From JALHUB01 sp050010555 (GTDB taxonomy: Bacteria; Chloroflexota; Dehalococcoidia; DSTF01; JALHUB01): a stretch of 63,790 nt of DNA. Below are positions 32,243-40,392 of the stretch, in pieces. The translations under genes and the position numbers were made by a program. Position 1 is the stretch's first letter. Each line of letters begins with the position of its first letter. The notes beneath the pieces were generated by a model. It did not search any database, had not been told where the DNA came from, and saw only the letters and a program-made list of their open reading frames with translations. The stretch spans positions 1 to 63,790 of the forward strand of contig JBEKKV010000006.1 in assembly GCA_050010555.1 (NCBI GenBank), given 5' to 3'.

Positions 32243-32605
32243 ATGACTACTGCGCTACGATACGAGCGGAAAGATCTGAAAACACCCGACGAGACGAGGA
32301 CCTTCGAGAACGGAAGGGTGGAGCTGGTTAACATAGGGGGCGGGACCGTCGGGCGTCTCACCCTGCAGCCGGGCTGGCGGTGGTCCAAAAACGTGAAGCC
32401 CATCGCCGGGACCGAATGGTGCGAGGCGCCGCACTTCCAGTACCATGTGTCCGGACGCCTGCACGTCCTCATGGCGGATGGTTCCGAGTTCGAGGTCGGC
32501 CCGGGCGAGGTGTCCGCCCTTCCACCCGGACACGACGGCTGGGTCGTCGGAGATGAGCCGGTCGTCCTTATCGACTGGTCAGGCGCGAGCAACTACGCGA
32601 AATAG
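32243..32605 (+). CDS. Cupin-domain protein
   Basis: The 120-residue protein has a single small beta-barrel with cupin motifs: GWRWSKNVKPIAGTEWCEAP HFQYHVSGRLHVLMADG (motif 1 region, with H and E-like ligands) and FEVGPGEVSALPPGHDGWVV (motif 2, G-(X)5-P-(X)-G-H). It probably binds a metal and a small ligand. The start at 32243 follows AAAGAGGAACTCGAA. It is the last gene of the plus-strand cargo, convergent with the portal gene 36 bases on. Confidence 0.75.
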   Translation: MTTALRYERKDLKTPDETRTFENGRVELVNIGGGTVGRLTLQPGWRWSKNVKPIAGTEWCEAPHFQYHVSGRLHVLMADGSEFEVGPGEVSALPPGHDGWVVGDEPVVLIDWSGASNYAK

Positions 32606-32641
32606 CGGAGCGCCGACCAGGGCTATCGGACGCCGAATTCG

Positions 32642-33988
32642 TCAGGCGCTTGCCGGCGTTGAGCCTGCAGCGGGAGTCGGTTGAGTAGCTTCTTCCCGGC
32701 AGAGGCGAAGCTCCTCCTCCGGGTCCTCCACGCCGACCTCCGTCGCCGCGCGACGCCGTGAGTGGATGCCCGCCGTCACCAGCTTCACTTCGTCGTCGAC
32801 CAGCGCGCTGCGGTCCTCCGGCAGCACCGAGCCCCAGATCACCCGCGCTCGATACGGCGTGTAAGAGACGCCCGTGAACTGCTCCAGCAGTCGCAGTATC
32901 ATCTCGCAGCGCTTGCGGTAGGCGTTGCTCCGGATCAGACGCTTTCGCTGCACCTTCTTCAACAGCGGGTCCATCTCCACGTTCAGCGCCACGCCCGATA
33001 GCCCCTGCGTGTTTTCGCCGAACGCCGTCCGCGGGGACTCGCCCAGGTCGTGCATCGTGCGGTAGATGAGGTCGACGTAGTCGACGTGCAGCTTCACGCC
33101 GCCGCCCTGCAGCAGGTCCAGCAGGTAGGCCCGCGCCCGCTCCGGCAGCTCCCAGACCGCGCCCGGCTGCACCGCGATGTCCTGCGACTCGCCCACGTTC
33201 TCCAGCACCGCAACCGGATTGCCCGAAAGCTCCAGGATCATCGAAAGCTGCGACAGCGCCCGGTTCAGCTCCCGCACCGACTCGCTGATCGCCGGGACGT
33301 CGGAGACGCCCCAGAACTGCTTCGGCTCCCGCAGGTTCGGGTAGACGACGAAGGGGATGAAGCCGTACGGGTTCGCCTTCTGGTCGATGAGGACGTTGTC
33401 GACCCACAGCTCGAACTCCTGCTCCGTCCAGACCTCGACGACCTCCGACCCGTTCGCCTTCGCCTTCGCCGGCGTGACGCCGTATAGCATCTCCGCCTCT
33501 TCCGGCAGCAGCGTGTAGCGGCTCGCGACGCGCCACACCCGCGACGTGTCGTCGCCCAGCCACCAGACGAAGATGCCCTGCACGTCCGGCGCCGACACGC
33601 GCACGCGCCGCTCCGCCGTGTCCCAGGTCACCTTGAACACGCCGTCGCCGAGGACCGCCGCGTCGAGCTCCGTCTCCAGATCAAGCTGCGCGAGCTGATT
33701 CGCCTCGTACACGTCGCGCAGCGCCGCCTCCGCCCGACGCGCCGTCTCGTGCGCGCCCGGCGTCTCGTCCACAGGGTCGACCGCGAAGCTGAGCCCCGAC
33801 ATCATGTAGGACACCGTCTTGTCGGTGAGCGCCTTCGCGTAGTTGAACACCAGCCGCCGCTCGCGACGGGTCCGACGGTAGTCGTCGGGCCACTGGTCGC
33901 CGTGGTAGAACGCCAGGTTGTCGGCGTACGCTTTCAGCCGCGCCTGGTCCATGCGGGCGAGCTGCTGAGGAAGGGTGAATCCGGTCAT
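32642..33988 (-). CDS. Phage portal protein (SPP1 gp6/DUF1073-like)
   Basis: The 448-residue protein starts at ATG 33988 (MTGFTLPQQLARMDQARLKA), after AAAGGAGCTTTGAA. The residues YADNLAFYHGDQW, NYAKALTDKTVSYMMSGLSF and SYTPYRARVIWGSVLPEDRS are typical of SPP1-type portals, with the long helical clip/stem region (LLKKVQRKRLIRSNAYRKRC) between. Portals form the dodecameric DNA gate of the capsid and dock terminase. Length is close to family norms. The ~100-residue small Cys/HTH gene and terminase lie directly upstream. The scaffold gene that should follow is displaced by the cargo. Confidence 0.85.
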   Translation of the reverse strand: MTGFTLPQQLARMDQARLKAYADNLAFYHGDQWPDDYRRTRRERRLVFNYAKALTDKTVSYMMSGLSFAVDPVDETPGAHETARRAEAALRDVYEANQLAQLDLETELDAAVLGDGVFKVTWDTAERRVRVSAPDVQGIFVWWLGDDTSRVWRVASRYTLLPEEAEMLYGVTPAKAKANGSEVVEVWTEQEFELWVDNVLIDQKANPYGFIPFVVYPNLREPKQFWGVSDVPAISESVRELNRALSQLSMILELSGNPVAVLENVGESQDIAVQPGAVWELPERARAYLLDLLQGGGVKLHVDYVDLIYRTMHDLGESPRTAFGENTQGLSGVALNVEMDPLLKKVQRKRLIRSNAYRKRCEMILRLLEQFTGVSYTPYRARVIWGSVLPEDRSALVDDEVKLVTAGIHSRRRAATEVGVEDPEEELRLCREEATQPTPAAGSTPASA

Positions 33989-34005
33989 TTCAAAGCTCCT
34001 TTGCT

Positions 34006-34314
34006 TTAGTGGGGCCCGCACCGCCTGAGAATGCGAAACACCGTCCGTCGCGACATCTCGAAGCGCCGCGCGAGCACGTCGATGGGCAGCCGTTCGCAGC
34101 GCCGCAGCCGCGCTATCTCCTCGTCGCGGGGCAGCGTGCGCAGGCGTCGCGTGCCGCCCGGCAGGTCGTAGCGACAAAGCGGCAGACGGCAGTTGAGGCA
34201 CGAAGGCGACAGGTCGCAGCCCTCGTCGCGGTAGCGCACGTGCTCCGGCAGCGCATCGATGACCGACTGCGCTTCGTCGACGCTTGGAGGCAGTTCGTCC
34301 GGTTGCGCTATCAT
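34006..34314 (-). CDS. Small Cys-rich helix-turn-helix protein between terminase and portal
   Basis: The 102-residue product starts at ATG 34314, overlapping the terminase stop by 4 bases. Residues 30-50 hold four cysteines (GCDLSPSCLNCRLPLCRYD), a probable zinc or iron-sulfur knuckle. The C-terminus (EEIARLRRCERLPIDVLARR then FEMSRRTVFRILRRC) is a helix-turn-helix like those of resolvase or sigma-like proteins. It may regulate the head operon or act in packaging. I do not recognise a named family. Confidence 0.6.
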   Translation of the reverse strand: MIAQPDELPPSVDEAQSVIDALPEHVRYRDEGCDLSPSCLNCRLPLCRYDLPGGTRRLRTLPRDEEIARLRRCERLPIDVLARRFEMSRRTVFRILRRCGPH

Positions 34315-35732
34315 CTCGAGCGTCCCTCCGCCGCCTCTCGAAGCCGTCCGCGCGCCGTCCGCGGCCTGCTGTTCGCCGCCGCCTCGACAGCGAGCGCCGC
34401 GCTCATCAAGTAGTCGTCGTGGCCGTCCGCCGGGTCGACGAAGAAGTTCATCGTCTGATTGGCGCGATAGGCGACTCGCGCCGCCTCCGCCTGCCGCAGG
34501 AACTCGGCGTACTCGTCCGAGGCGTCGCCGGCGTACATGCGCAGCCGGCCGCCGTTCACCGCCGCCAGGAGCGCGTAGCCCAGCCGCGACTTGCTCTCCG
34601 CCGTGAAGCGGAACGGCCGCACGGCCTCCTGCCCGAGCGACGCCGCCAACAGCCGCGACAGCGTCTCGCCCACGCCCGTGGCGTCCACGGCGACCCGCCG
34701 GACGCGCCACACGCGCCCCAGCACGTCGACGAGACGCGCGAGCAGCGTGTCGTGCGGCTCGTCCGTCCAGGCGTAGTGCTCGACGATCTCGACGCTCGGC
34801 TCCTGCACCAGCGCGGTCCGAGGCGGATGCGACACGCGAGCGATGGTCAGCACCGTGGCGTCGCGAAGCGGGGAGGCCGCCGCCGACGGGTCCAGCGCCG
34901 CTCCGGCGACGTCCAGCCCGGCGACGTACGTCTCTCCGGGCTGCGGCGTCGATTGCCGGCCGTGCGTGCCCTGGAGCTGCGCGCGCTGCTGCCGGTCGAA
35001 GAGGCGCCCGCCGCCGTGCAGCGGCCGCAGGCAGTATTGCGTCAGGAAGAGGGGATGGCTCTCGCCCAGACGCTGGCGCTCCGCTTCGACGAACCGGGCA
35101 TAGGCCGCGTTGTGCTGCGCCACGCGCTGCCAGTCGTACTCGAAGTGGCGGCGGATGCCGTCGCGACGCTCGGCTTCCAGGTTCGCCTGCTTCGTCCGCT
35201 CCAGCAGCGTGTGGTCGTCCCAGGCTGTGCCGTAGAGGACCGTCGTTGCGCCGGTCGAGGCCGCCATGGGGCGGAACTCTTTGTCGAACTTCTCCGCGTC
35301 CACGTCCTGCGCCTCGTCCACCTCCAGCAGCACCTGCGCCGTGTGGCCGACGACGTTGCTCTCGCGCTCAGCACTCAAGAAGAGCTGCCGCGCCTTGCCG
35401 ACGCTGATCGCCCGCCCCTGCTGCCGCGTCGAGATCGCCGCCAGGCCCAACCCGCCGAGGCGCGCCCAGAGGCGTCGCATGCTTATGCGGCACTGAGGCT
35501 CGAACGTCGGCGCGCACTTTACGGATTCGACGTCGCGCAGCATGTTCGCCACCAGCAAGAACGCCTCCAGTTGCGCCGAAAGCTCGTTCTTGCCGCCCTG
35601 CCGGGCCATCTCCACCGATATCGTCAGGCCGCGATGGTTGAAGACGCTGTCCAGCACCGCGCGCGCCGCTTCGACCTGGTAGGGCCGCAGGCGATATCGC
35701 TCCAGAGGCCGGCTTTCAGCGGTGGCGACCAT
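34311..35732 (-). CDS. Phage terminase large subunit
   Basis: The 473-residue motor has a Walker-A-like ISVEMARQGGKNELSAQLEA (about residues 37-56). Walker B is VLLEVDEAQDVDAEKF (about 145-160), followed by a TTVLYGTAWDD coupling motif. A C-terminal RNase H-like nuclease follows, with GLDVAGAALDPS and VAVDATGVGETLSRLL supplying acidic residues. It cuts and pumps DNA into the portal. All key motifs appear intact, unlike the capsid gene. It ends 4 bases inside the Cys/HTH gene and starts at 35732, sharing one base with the next gene's stop. Confidence 0.88.
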   Translation of the reverse strand: MVATAESRPLERYRLRPYQVEAARAVLDSVFNHRGLTISVEMARQGGKNELSAQLEAFLLVANMLRDVESVKCAPTFEPQCRISMRRLWARLGGLGLAAISTRQQGRAISVGKARQLFLSAERESNVVGHTAQVLLEVDEAQDVDAEKFDKEFRPMAASTGATTVLYGTAWDDHTLLERTKQANLEAERRDGIRRHFEYDWQRVAQHNAAYARFVEAERQRLGESHPLFLTQYCLRPLHGGGRLFDRQQRAQLQGTHGRQSTPQPGETYVAGLDVAGAALDPSAAASPLRDATVLTIARVSHPPRTALVQEPSVEIVEHYAWTDEPHDTLLARLVDVLGRVWRVRRVAVDATGVGETLSRLLAASLGQEAVRPFRFTAESKSRLGYALLAAVNGGRLRMYAGDASDEYAEFLRQAEAARVAYRANQTMNFFVDPADGHDDYLMSAALAVEAAANSRPRTARGRLREAAEGRSR

Positions 35733-35947
35733 CAGCGCACCAGCCCCAGCACGAATTGCGTGACGACGACGCCGATGATGAGGAAGATGAGGCCGTTGAC
35801 GCGCCCTTTCACCTCGTCGAGCTGCTTCTCCAGGTTGCGCAGCCGCTCTTCGACGACGGCGTGGAAGGCGGCGCTGCGAGAGACGCCCGGTCGAGCGACC
35901 CGTCGCGGCGGCCGCGCCTGCTCAGTCTTCGGTTCCGGCGAAGTCAC
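35732..35947 (-). CDS. XhlA-like coiled-coil plus transmembrane protein
   Basis: The 71-residue protein has a basic N-terminus, a heptad helix (FHAVVEERLRNLEKQLDEVK) and one C-terminal transmembrane helix (GLIFLIIGVVVTQFVLGLV). This is the architecture of phage hemolysin XhlA/holin-assisting proteins. Here it lies upstream of terminase rather than with lysis genes. It overlaps the preceding gene by 26 bases. Confidence 0.6.
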   Translation of the reverse strand: MTSPEPKTEQARPPRRVARPGVSRSAAFHAVVEERLRNLEKQLDEVKGRVNGLIFLIIGVVVTQFVLGLVR

Positions 35948-36287
35948 TTTCTCCCTCCGGGCTTATCATCCTGGCGTACTCTTCCAGCGTTCCCCTGACG
36001 CTCTCTGAGAGGTCGGCTTTCGCGTCCTTCGACAGCCGGTAGCCGGCGGATACCGCCTTCACCAGCATCTCGACCCCCTTCAGCATCAGCGTCATGTTCT
36101 CCGGATGCTCCTCCAGCGCCCTTCGCAGCCGCACTCGCAGCACCGCGATCTCCTGGTCGAGGCCCTCGACCTCGTGTGCCACCGTCAGCGCGATCCTGTC
36201 GCCCTGCGGCACCGCCAGGTCGTAGAAGCCTTCGACGTCCGACGGCCGCGGGCAACGACGGCGTCGCTTTCGCTTAGCGCCGGTCAC
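35922..36287 (-). CDS. small helical protein, possible terminase small subunit
   Basis: The 121-residue protein starts at GTG 36287 with a strongly basic stretch (TGAKRKRRRRCPRPSD), followed by helices (ALTVAHEVEGLDQEIAVLRV, MLKGVEMLVKAVSAGYRLSK) and an acidic tail. A DNA-binding N-terminus plus an oligomerisation helix, encoded just before the terminase large subunit, fits a small terminase. No helix-turn-helix is obvious, so this is inference. Confidence 0.5.
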   Translation of the reverse strand: MTGAKRKRRRRCPRPSDVEGFYDLAVPQGDRIALTVAHEVEGLDQEIAVLRVRLRRALEEHPENMTLMLKGVEMLVKAVSAGYRLSKDAKADLSESVRGTLEEYARMISPEGESDFAGTED

Positions 36288-36429
36288 GCGGCGGGCCTTC
36301 CAGCACTTCCAGCAGGCCGGTCAGCGCGTCGGGCGGCAGCTTCGCCGCCACCTCGGCGAGGCCCAGCAGCAGGTACAGCGCCACGACGTTCCACTCCCGC
36401 CTCTCAACCGCAATCGCCAATCGAGACAT
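36274..36429 (-). CDS. small protein upstream of the terminase block (51 aa)
   Basis: ATG 36429 opens MSRLAIAVERREWNVVALYL then LLGLAEVAAKLPPDALTGLL, ending TAA 36274-36276 and overlapping the next gene's start by 14 bases. It is preceded by GAGGAGCAGACGT. The composition is an amphipathic helix pair. It is too short for routine gene calling, but spacing and ribosome site support it. Function unknown. Confidence 0.5.
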   Translation of the reverse strand: MSRLAIAVERREWNVVALYLLLGLAEVAAKLPPDALTGLLEVLEGPPRDRR

Positions 36430-36441
36430 ACGTCTGCTCCT

Positions 36442-36759
36442 CTAGCGCCGTCTTTCTTGACGAAGGATCAGCGCCGAAATGAATGCCGCGCCCGCCAGTA
36501 GCGCCAGTCGCGCCGACAGCCAGGCCGGCGGCCAGAAAAAAGGCGCCAGCGAGCCTTGCCAGCGATAGGTCCAGTACAGCGCCATCGAGAAAACGCTCTC
36601 GACGGCGACGGCGGCGTTCAGCACTGCCAGCGCCGCGCTGCCAACGCGATGCGACGCCCGGTTGCCCCGCGCCGCCCATCGCTTCGAGAAGTAGGCGGCG
36701 TTGAAGCCGGCGCAGAAAATGGTGGCAAAGTCCTGTAGCAGGACAAGCGCGTCCGCCAT
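36442..36759 (-). CDS. small multi-pass membrane protein, first gene of the phage operon
   Basis: The 105-residue protein has three hydrophobic segments (VLLQDFATIFCAGFNAAYFS, AALAVLNAAVAVESVFSMAL, WLSARLALLAGAAFISALIL) and a basic end. It is the promoter-proximal gene of the minus-strand phage series. It may be holin-like or a membrane adaptor. No family is recognised. Confidence 0.5.
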   Translation of the reverse strand: MADALVLLQDFATIFCAGFNAAYFSKRWAARGNRASHRVGSAALAVLNAAVAVESVFSMALYWTYRWQGSLAPFFWPPAWLSARLALLAGAAFISALILRQERRR

Positions 36760-36998
36760 GAAAGTCCGTCCGTGTCGAGCGGTGTTTAGGAGACCCTCAA
36801 CGGTCGTTTGGTCGGTCCCTCGGAGGTTCTCAGCAGGAGGGATGGAAGGAAGAATAGAACGCCCGTGCTATTCCGTCAATCGGGGAATGTCACTATTGTC
36901 GGCCGCGGCGGGCACAGCCGCCTCATGAAGCGGGCCGTCAGCGGGAGTGCTAGAATGGCGCACATGGTTAGCCCGCACTCTTGAAAGGCAGAAAGACG

Positions 36999-37847
36999 AT
37001 GGCGCGTGTAGCATTAGCGGCCTTGGTGGGAGCAGCTTTCGCAGTCCTAACCGCAAGCTTCATCGGCTGCGGGGGGCAGGGAGCCGGGTACACTGACCAA
37101 GGCACAAGCACTCCACGGGTCGACACGTCCGAAGTCGAAGCGGTGGCTAGCGCTTTTGTCGAGATTGCTGGAACGTTCGACTACCGTGATCAGGAATCTC
37201 AGTACCAACAGCTCCAGCCCTTGTTGGCTGACAAGACCCACTTCCAGGAAGACCCGAACGCTGTTAGCACGCAGCGCGTCCAAACATCCCGCGCTGTTGC
37301 CACGCGAGTGGACACGATTTCCGACAATGATGCCGTCATCACGGTTACCGCTGATTACTCCCGCAGCTACATTCCCTATCAATCATCACAACCGGCCAAA
37401 GTGCATCTGCTGCAGCAGGTTGACTGTCGACTTGTCCTGGAGGAGGGCCAGTGGCTGGTGAGCAGGTCCATGGTTCTCTCGGAGCAGCCGCTCCCGCAAG
37501 ATGACAAGTCCACGCCTGTTGCGGCCACACCATCGGGTGCAGTATCGACCGTGCTAGCCACCGATGGAGACGAGATAAGGGGGACCATCAGAACGCTTGT
37601 CCTGAACAGAGTTGACCCACGTATCAAAGATGAAGAGGTCGGTGGACAAACCTACTACGCCGACTCGTCTGGCACGCAGTGGGTCGGGTTTACGGCATTC
37701 GCGATACCGGTCGAAGCAGCAGACCCGTCTTTCGGAGTGATGAAGAAGACCTCAGGAGGAAATTGGGAACTACTCTTCGTCGGGACCGGTCCTGTCGGCG
37801 ATGCTCTTCCAGACGATGTGAAGAACGGCCTGGGGATCGACTGGTAA
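36999..37847 (+). CDS. Lipoprotein with NTF2-like look
   Basis: The 282-residue protein starts at ATG 36999 (MARVALAALVGAAFAVLTAS) with a lipobox SFIGC at residues 21-25, so it would be lipid-anchored outside the membrane. The next ~110 residues (VEAVASAFVEIAGTFDYRDQ ... SRAVATRVDTISDNDAVITV) resemble the NTF2-like domains of Mce-associated or conjugation-type secreted proteins. A Pro/Thr linker and a second domain of about 90 residues follow. It borders the phage region and faces away from it. Function unknown. Confidence 0.65.
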   Translation: MARVALAALVGAAFAVLTASFIGCGGQGAGYTDQGTSTPRVDTSEVEAVASAFVEIAGTFDYRDQESQYQQLQPLLADKTHFQEDPNAVSTQRVQTSRAVATRVDTISDNDAVITVTADYSRSYIPYQSSQPAKVHLLQQVDCRLVLEEGQWLVSRSMVLSEQPLPQDDKSTPVAATPSGAVSTVLATDGDEIRGTIRTLVLNRVDPRIKDEEVGGQTYYADSSGTQWVGFTAFAIPVEAADPSFGVMKKTSGGNWELLFVGTGPVGDALPDDVKNGLGIDW

Positions 37848-37879
37848 AGGGGATATCGACCGCCAGCGCGGAACGTTAT

Positions 37880-38464
37880 TCACGAGTCCCTGAAGCGTTC
37901 CCACGCCGCGAGCACGTCCGGGTGCACCGTCCACCCCTCTCGACGCGCCTGCTCCAGCAGCAGATCAAGCGCCCTCGCCATCGCCGCGTCCAGGTCGTCC
38001 TGCGCCAGGTCGCGCACCTCACGCCACTCGGGATAGCGTGCCAGCTCGTCCGGCTCCGTCTTGTCCGCCAGGAAAACGATCTTCTCCGCGTCCGACATCC
38101 CGGCGCGACCCGTCGTGTGATAGCGCACCGCGTCCAGCACCGCCGCGTCGTCGATGGCGAAGCGCTCGGAGAGCAGCCGCGCCGCCATCGCGCCGTGCAG
38201 CATTAGCGGCTCCGCCCGCTCCGCCTCGTTCGGCTCGATGCCCGCCTCGTGAGCCAGCCGCAGCAGCTCTTCGCGCGGGGTCACTCGCAGCAGGTCGTGG
38301 CCGAGCACCGCCAGCCGCACCGTCGCCTCATCGACGCGGTGGCGCCGCGCCAGGCGTTCGCCCTCGTCCTGCACGCGTTTGACGTGGCTTCGCAGCGGCT
38401 CCGGCAGCCGCTCGACCTCGCGACGCAGCGTCTCCTCGACGTCGGATGCGTCAGCCTTCGGCAT
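37880..38464 (-). CDS. yqeK: HD-domain phosphohydrolase, YqeK-like Ap4A hydrolase
   Basis: The 194-residue protein has the HD metal-site pattern of YqeK: H in SHVKRVQDEGERLARRH, HD in AVLGHDLLRVT, H in LMLHGAMAARLL, H in DAVRYHTTGRAGMSDAEKIV FLADKTEP. YqeK enzymes split diadenosine tetraphosphate symmetrically to ADP. In most genomes yqeK sits with nadD and rsfS. Here it overlaps a HIT hydrolase gene by 14 bases instead, placing two dinucleotide hydrolases in one operon. Confidence 0.8.
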   Translation of the reverse strand: MPKADASDVEETLRREVERLPEPLRSHVKRVQDEGERLARRHRVDEATVRLAVLGHDLLRVTPREELLRLAHEAGIEPNEAERAEPLMLHGAMAARLLSERFAIDDAAVLDAVRYHTTGRAGMSDAEKIVFLADKTEPDELARYPEWREVRDLAQDDLDAAMARALDLLLEQARREGWTVHPDVLAAWERFRDS

Positions 38465-38792
38465 GCAGGACCCGGCCGCCGAGCACGTGCATGTGCAGGT
38501 GCATGATCACCTGTCCGCCCTCCAGGCCGACGTTCATCGCCACGCGATAGCCGCTGTCGGCGACGCCCTTCTGAGCGGCTAGCTCCTTGGCGACCTGGAT
38601 CATGTGGAAGAGAAGCGGCATGTGGGCTTCCGTCACGTCCGCCAGCGACCGGATGTGCTCCCTGGGGATGACCATGAAGTGCACCGGCGCGCGGGGGTTG
38701 ATATCGTCGATGGCGAACAGCAGGTCGTCCTCGTACAGCTTGTCGACCTGCACCTCGCCGGACGCCATTCGACAGAACAGGCAATCGTCCAT
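38451..38792 (-). CDS. HIT-family (HINT) nucleotide hydrolase
   Basis: The 113-residue protein starts at ATG 38792 (MDDCLFCRMASGEVQVDKLY) after GGAACGAGCC. The zinc-binding CLFC and the histidine triad VIMHLHMHVLGGR (HxHxH, about residue 95) are canonical for HINT-type nucleoside phosphoramidase/hydrolases. Length is typical. It overlaps the YqeK gene by 14 bases. Confidence 0.9.
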   Translation of the reverse strand: MDDCLFCRMASGEVQVDKLYEDDLLFAIDDINPRAPVHFMVIPREHIRSLADVTEAHMPLLFHMIQVAKELAAQKGVADSGYRVAMNVGLEGGQVIMHLHMHVLGGRVLHAEG

Positions 38793-38862
38793 GGCTCGTT
38801 CCTTTCCCGACGACTTTGCTTCCCAATATAGCTCATCGCCCGCCCACCGGCGCAACAAGAAG

Positions 38863-38892
38863 GGACCGACGCCTCGCGACGCCGGCCCCAGC
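38863..38892 (-). terminator. Imperfect GC-rich hairpin between lipoprotein and HIT genes
   Basis: GGGACCGACGCC...GACGCCGGCCCC can form an imperfect stem. It separates the lipoprotein gene (38919-39377) from the downstream HIT gene and is read on the minus strand. Confidence 0.35.
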
Positions 38893-38918
38893 TCTCGTTT
38901 TGACGGTGTTGAAGGTTG

Positions 38919-39377
38919 CTACTGCGTCAGTTTGTCGTTGCACGCCATGATGGCGTCCATCATCTTCTGGTCGATATCCGGCGGAAGCATGTCATTCCCC
39001 GACAGGCCAGCCTGACCGATCCGGGTCAGCTCATCGGAGGTCACGTTCTTCAGAAGCTCGTCGATAGCGCATGTGCAGTACTGCTGCGCTTCGTCGGCGG
39101 ACTCGCCCTGCTTCTCCGCTTCGTCCAGGCACGACTTGACGGCGATGTCGCGGAATACCAGCGTGTCCGGCTCGCTTCTCGGCGGGTTCGCCTGCCAGGT
39201 CGCGGCGGCGGTCGGAGCGGACTGCGCGGTCGTCGTCGTCGTTGCTGCCGTTGTCGCCGCGGCCGTCGCCCAGATCGACGGGTCTGCTATCTTGCTGCCG
39301 CTTCCGCAGCCGGCCGTGAGCAGCGCCGCGGCCAGCGAGACGGCAAGCACAATTACCAACAGAGCGTTCTGTCTCAA
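38919..39377 (-). CDS. Lipoprotein with Cys-containing C-terminal domain
   Basis: The 152-residue protein starts at TTG 39377 after GGAGGGGG. The signal peptide (LLVIVLAVSLAAALLTAGC) ends in a lipobox cysteine at 24. A Ala/Thr linker follows, then a helical domain with three cysteines (KSCLDEAEK, YCTCAIDELLKNV, MACNDKL). Small exported domains of this type are common in Chloroflexota, but no function is known. Confidence 0.65.
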   Translation of the reverse strand: MRQNALLVIVLAVSLAAALLTAGCGSGSKIADPSIWATAAATTAATTTTTAQSAPTAAATWQANPPRSEPDTLVFRDIAVKSCLDEAEKQGESADEAQQYCTCAIDELLKNVTSDELTRIGQAGLSGNDMLPPDIDQKMMDAIMACNDKLTQ

Positions 39378-39476
39378 GACGTGCCCCCTCCTGCTCTGCT
39401 GGTATCATCGGCAAGGCGCTATCATCCTCTATCGACCGTTTGGCGTACCCTGTCCGCCGTTCCGAGGACGCGAAAA

Positions 39477-39501
39477 GGCCGGCACCCAAACGATGCCGGC
39501 C
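39477..39501 (-). terminator. Terminator hairpin after htpX
   Basis: GGCCGGC and GCCGGCC (loop about 11 bases) 25 bases beyond the htpX stop on the minus strand, followed by a TTTTCG run. Confidence 0.75.
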
Positions 39502-39525
39502 CTTCTTGCGGAAAACGTTGATATG

Positions 39526-40392
39526 CTAGCGGTAAGCCAGTCCCGCCATTGCGTACAGCCGCCGTACCCGCTCTTCAGTCGGCGGGTGCGTGCTGAAGAG
39601 GGCCGTCATGCCCCGGCCTCGGAACGGATTGACGATGTAGAGGTGCGCCGTCGCCTGCGTCACGCCTGTCTCGCGCATCGGCCGCATCTGCACGCCCTGC
39701 TGCAGCTTCAGCAGAGCGCTGGCCAGCGCCTCCGGGTCGTGCACCATGCGAGCGCCCGTCGCGTCCGCCTGGAACTCCCGCGACCGCGAGATCGCCATTC
39801 GAATGACCGTCGCCGCAATCGGCGCCAGGATGACCGTCGCGAGCAGACCGATGATCCCGAGCGGATTGTCGCGACCGCCTCGCCGTCCGCCGCCGAAGAT
39901 GAGGCTCCACTGCAGCATCCAGGCGATCATCGTTATCGCGCCCGCTACCGTCGCGACCACCGTCGAAATGAGGATGTCGTGGTTGCGGATGTGCCCGAGC
40001 TCGTGCCCGAGGACGCCGCGCAGCTCCCGCTCGTCGAGAAGGCCCGCGATGCCCGTCGTGACCGCGACAGCGGCGTGGTCGGCGTTGCGGCCGGTGGCGA
40101 AGGCGTTCGGCGTATCGGTGTTGATGATGTAGACGCGCGGCTTGGGGATCATCGCCAGGTGCGCCACCTCGTCGACGATGGCGTGCAATCGCGGCTCCTG
40201 CTCCGCCGTCACCTCCTTCGCGCCGGACGCCTTGAGCGCCAGCTTATCGGAGAACCAGTACGACGAGAAGTTGAGCACTGCCGCCAGCACCAGGAAGACG
40301 ACCATGCCGGAGTAGCCGCCGATGGCCCAGCCGACGGCGACGAGAATCGACGTCAGCAGGGCGAACAAGAAGAAAGTCTTCAGATTATTCAT
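39526..40392 (-). CDS. htpX: HtpX-like membrane zinc metalloprotease
   Basis: The 288-residue protease starts at ATG 40392 (MNNLKTFFLFALLTSILVAV), after GTGGAGGAGACA. It has N-terminal transmembrane helices, the zinc motif GHELGHIRNHD (HExxH, about residue 137), two helices after it (TVVATVAGAITMIAWMLQW), and downstream Glu in SRSREFQADATGARM. HtpX degrades misfolded membrane proteins. Length and motifs are complete. Confidence 0.95.
   Translation of the reverse strand: MNNLKTFFLFALLTSILVAVGWAIGGYSGMVVFLVLAAVLNFSSYWFSDKLALKASGAKEVTAEQEPRLHAIVDEVAHLAMIPKPRVYIINTDTPNAFATGRNADHAAVAVTTGIAGLLDERELRGVLGHELGHIRNHDILISTVVATVAGAITMIAWMLQWSLIFGGGRRGGRDNPLGIIGLLATVILAPIAATVIRMAISRSREFQADATGARMVHDPEALASALLKLQQGVQMRPMRETGVTQATAHLYIVNPFRGRGMTALFSTHPPTEERVRRLYAMAGLAYR

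Noticed and set aside
26400..32641. Transposon bringing the cargo into the phage module
   Set aside because: No transposase, terminal inverted repeats or target-site duplication were found at the borders by eye.
32568..33563. 331-codon minus-strand frame within the portal gene
   Set aside because: It overlaps the portal gene in another frame and has Gly/Arg/Ala-biased shadow composition.
34284..36008. 574-codon plus-strand open frame across terminase
   Set aside because: Antisense to the terminase large subunit. Its Arg/Leu/His-rich sequence has no domain.
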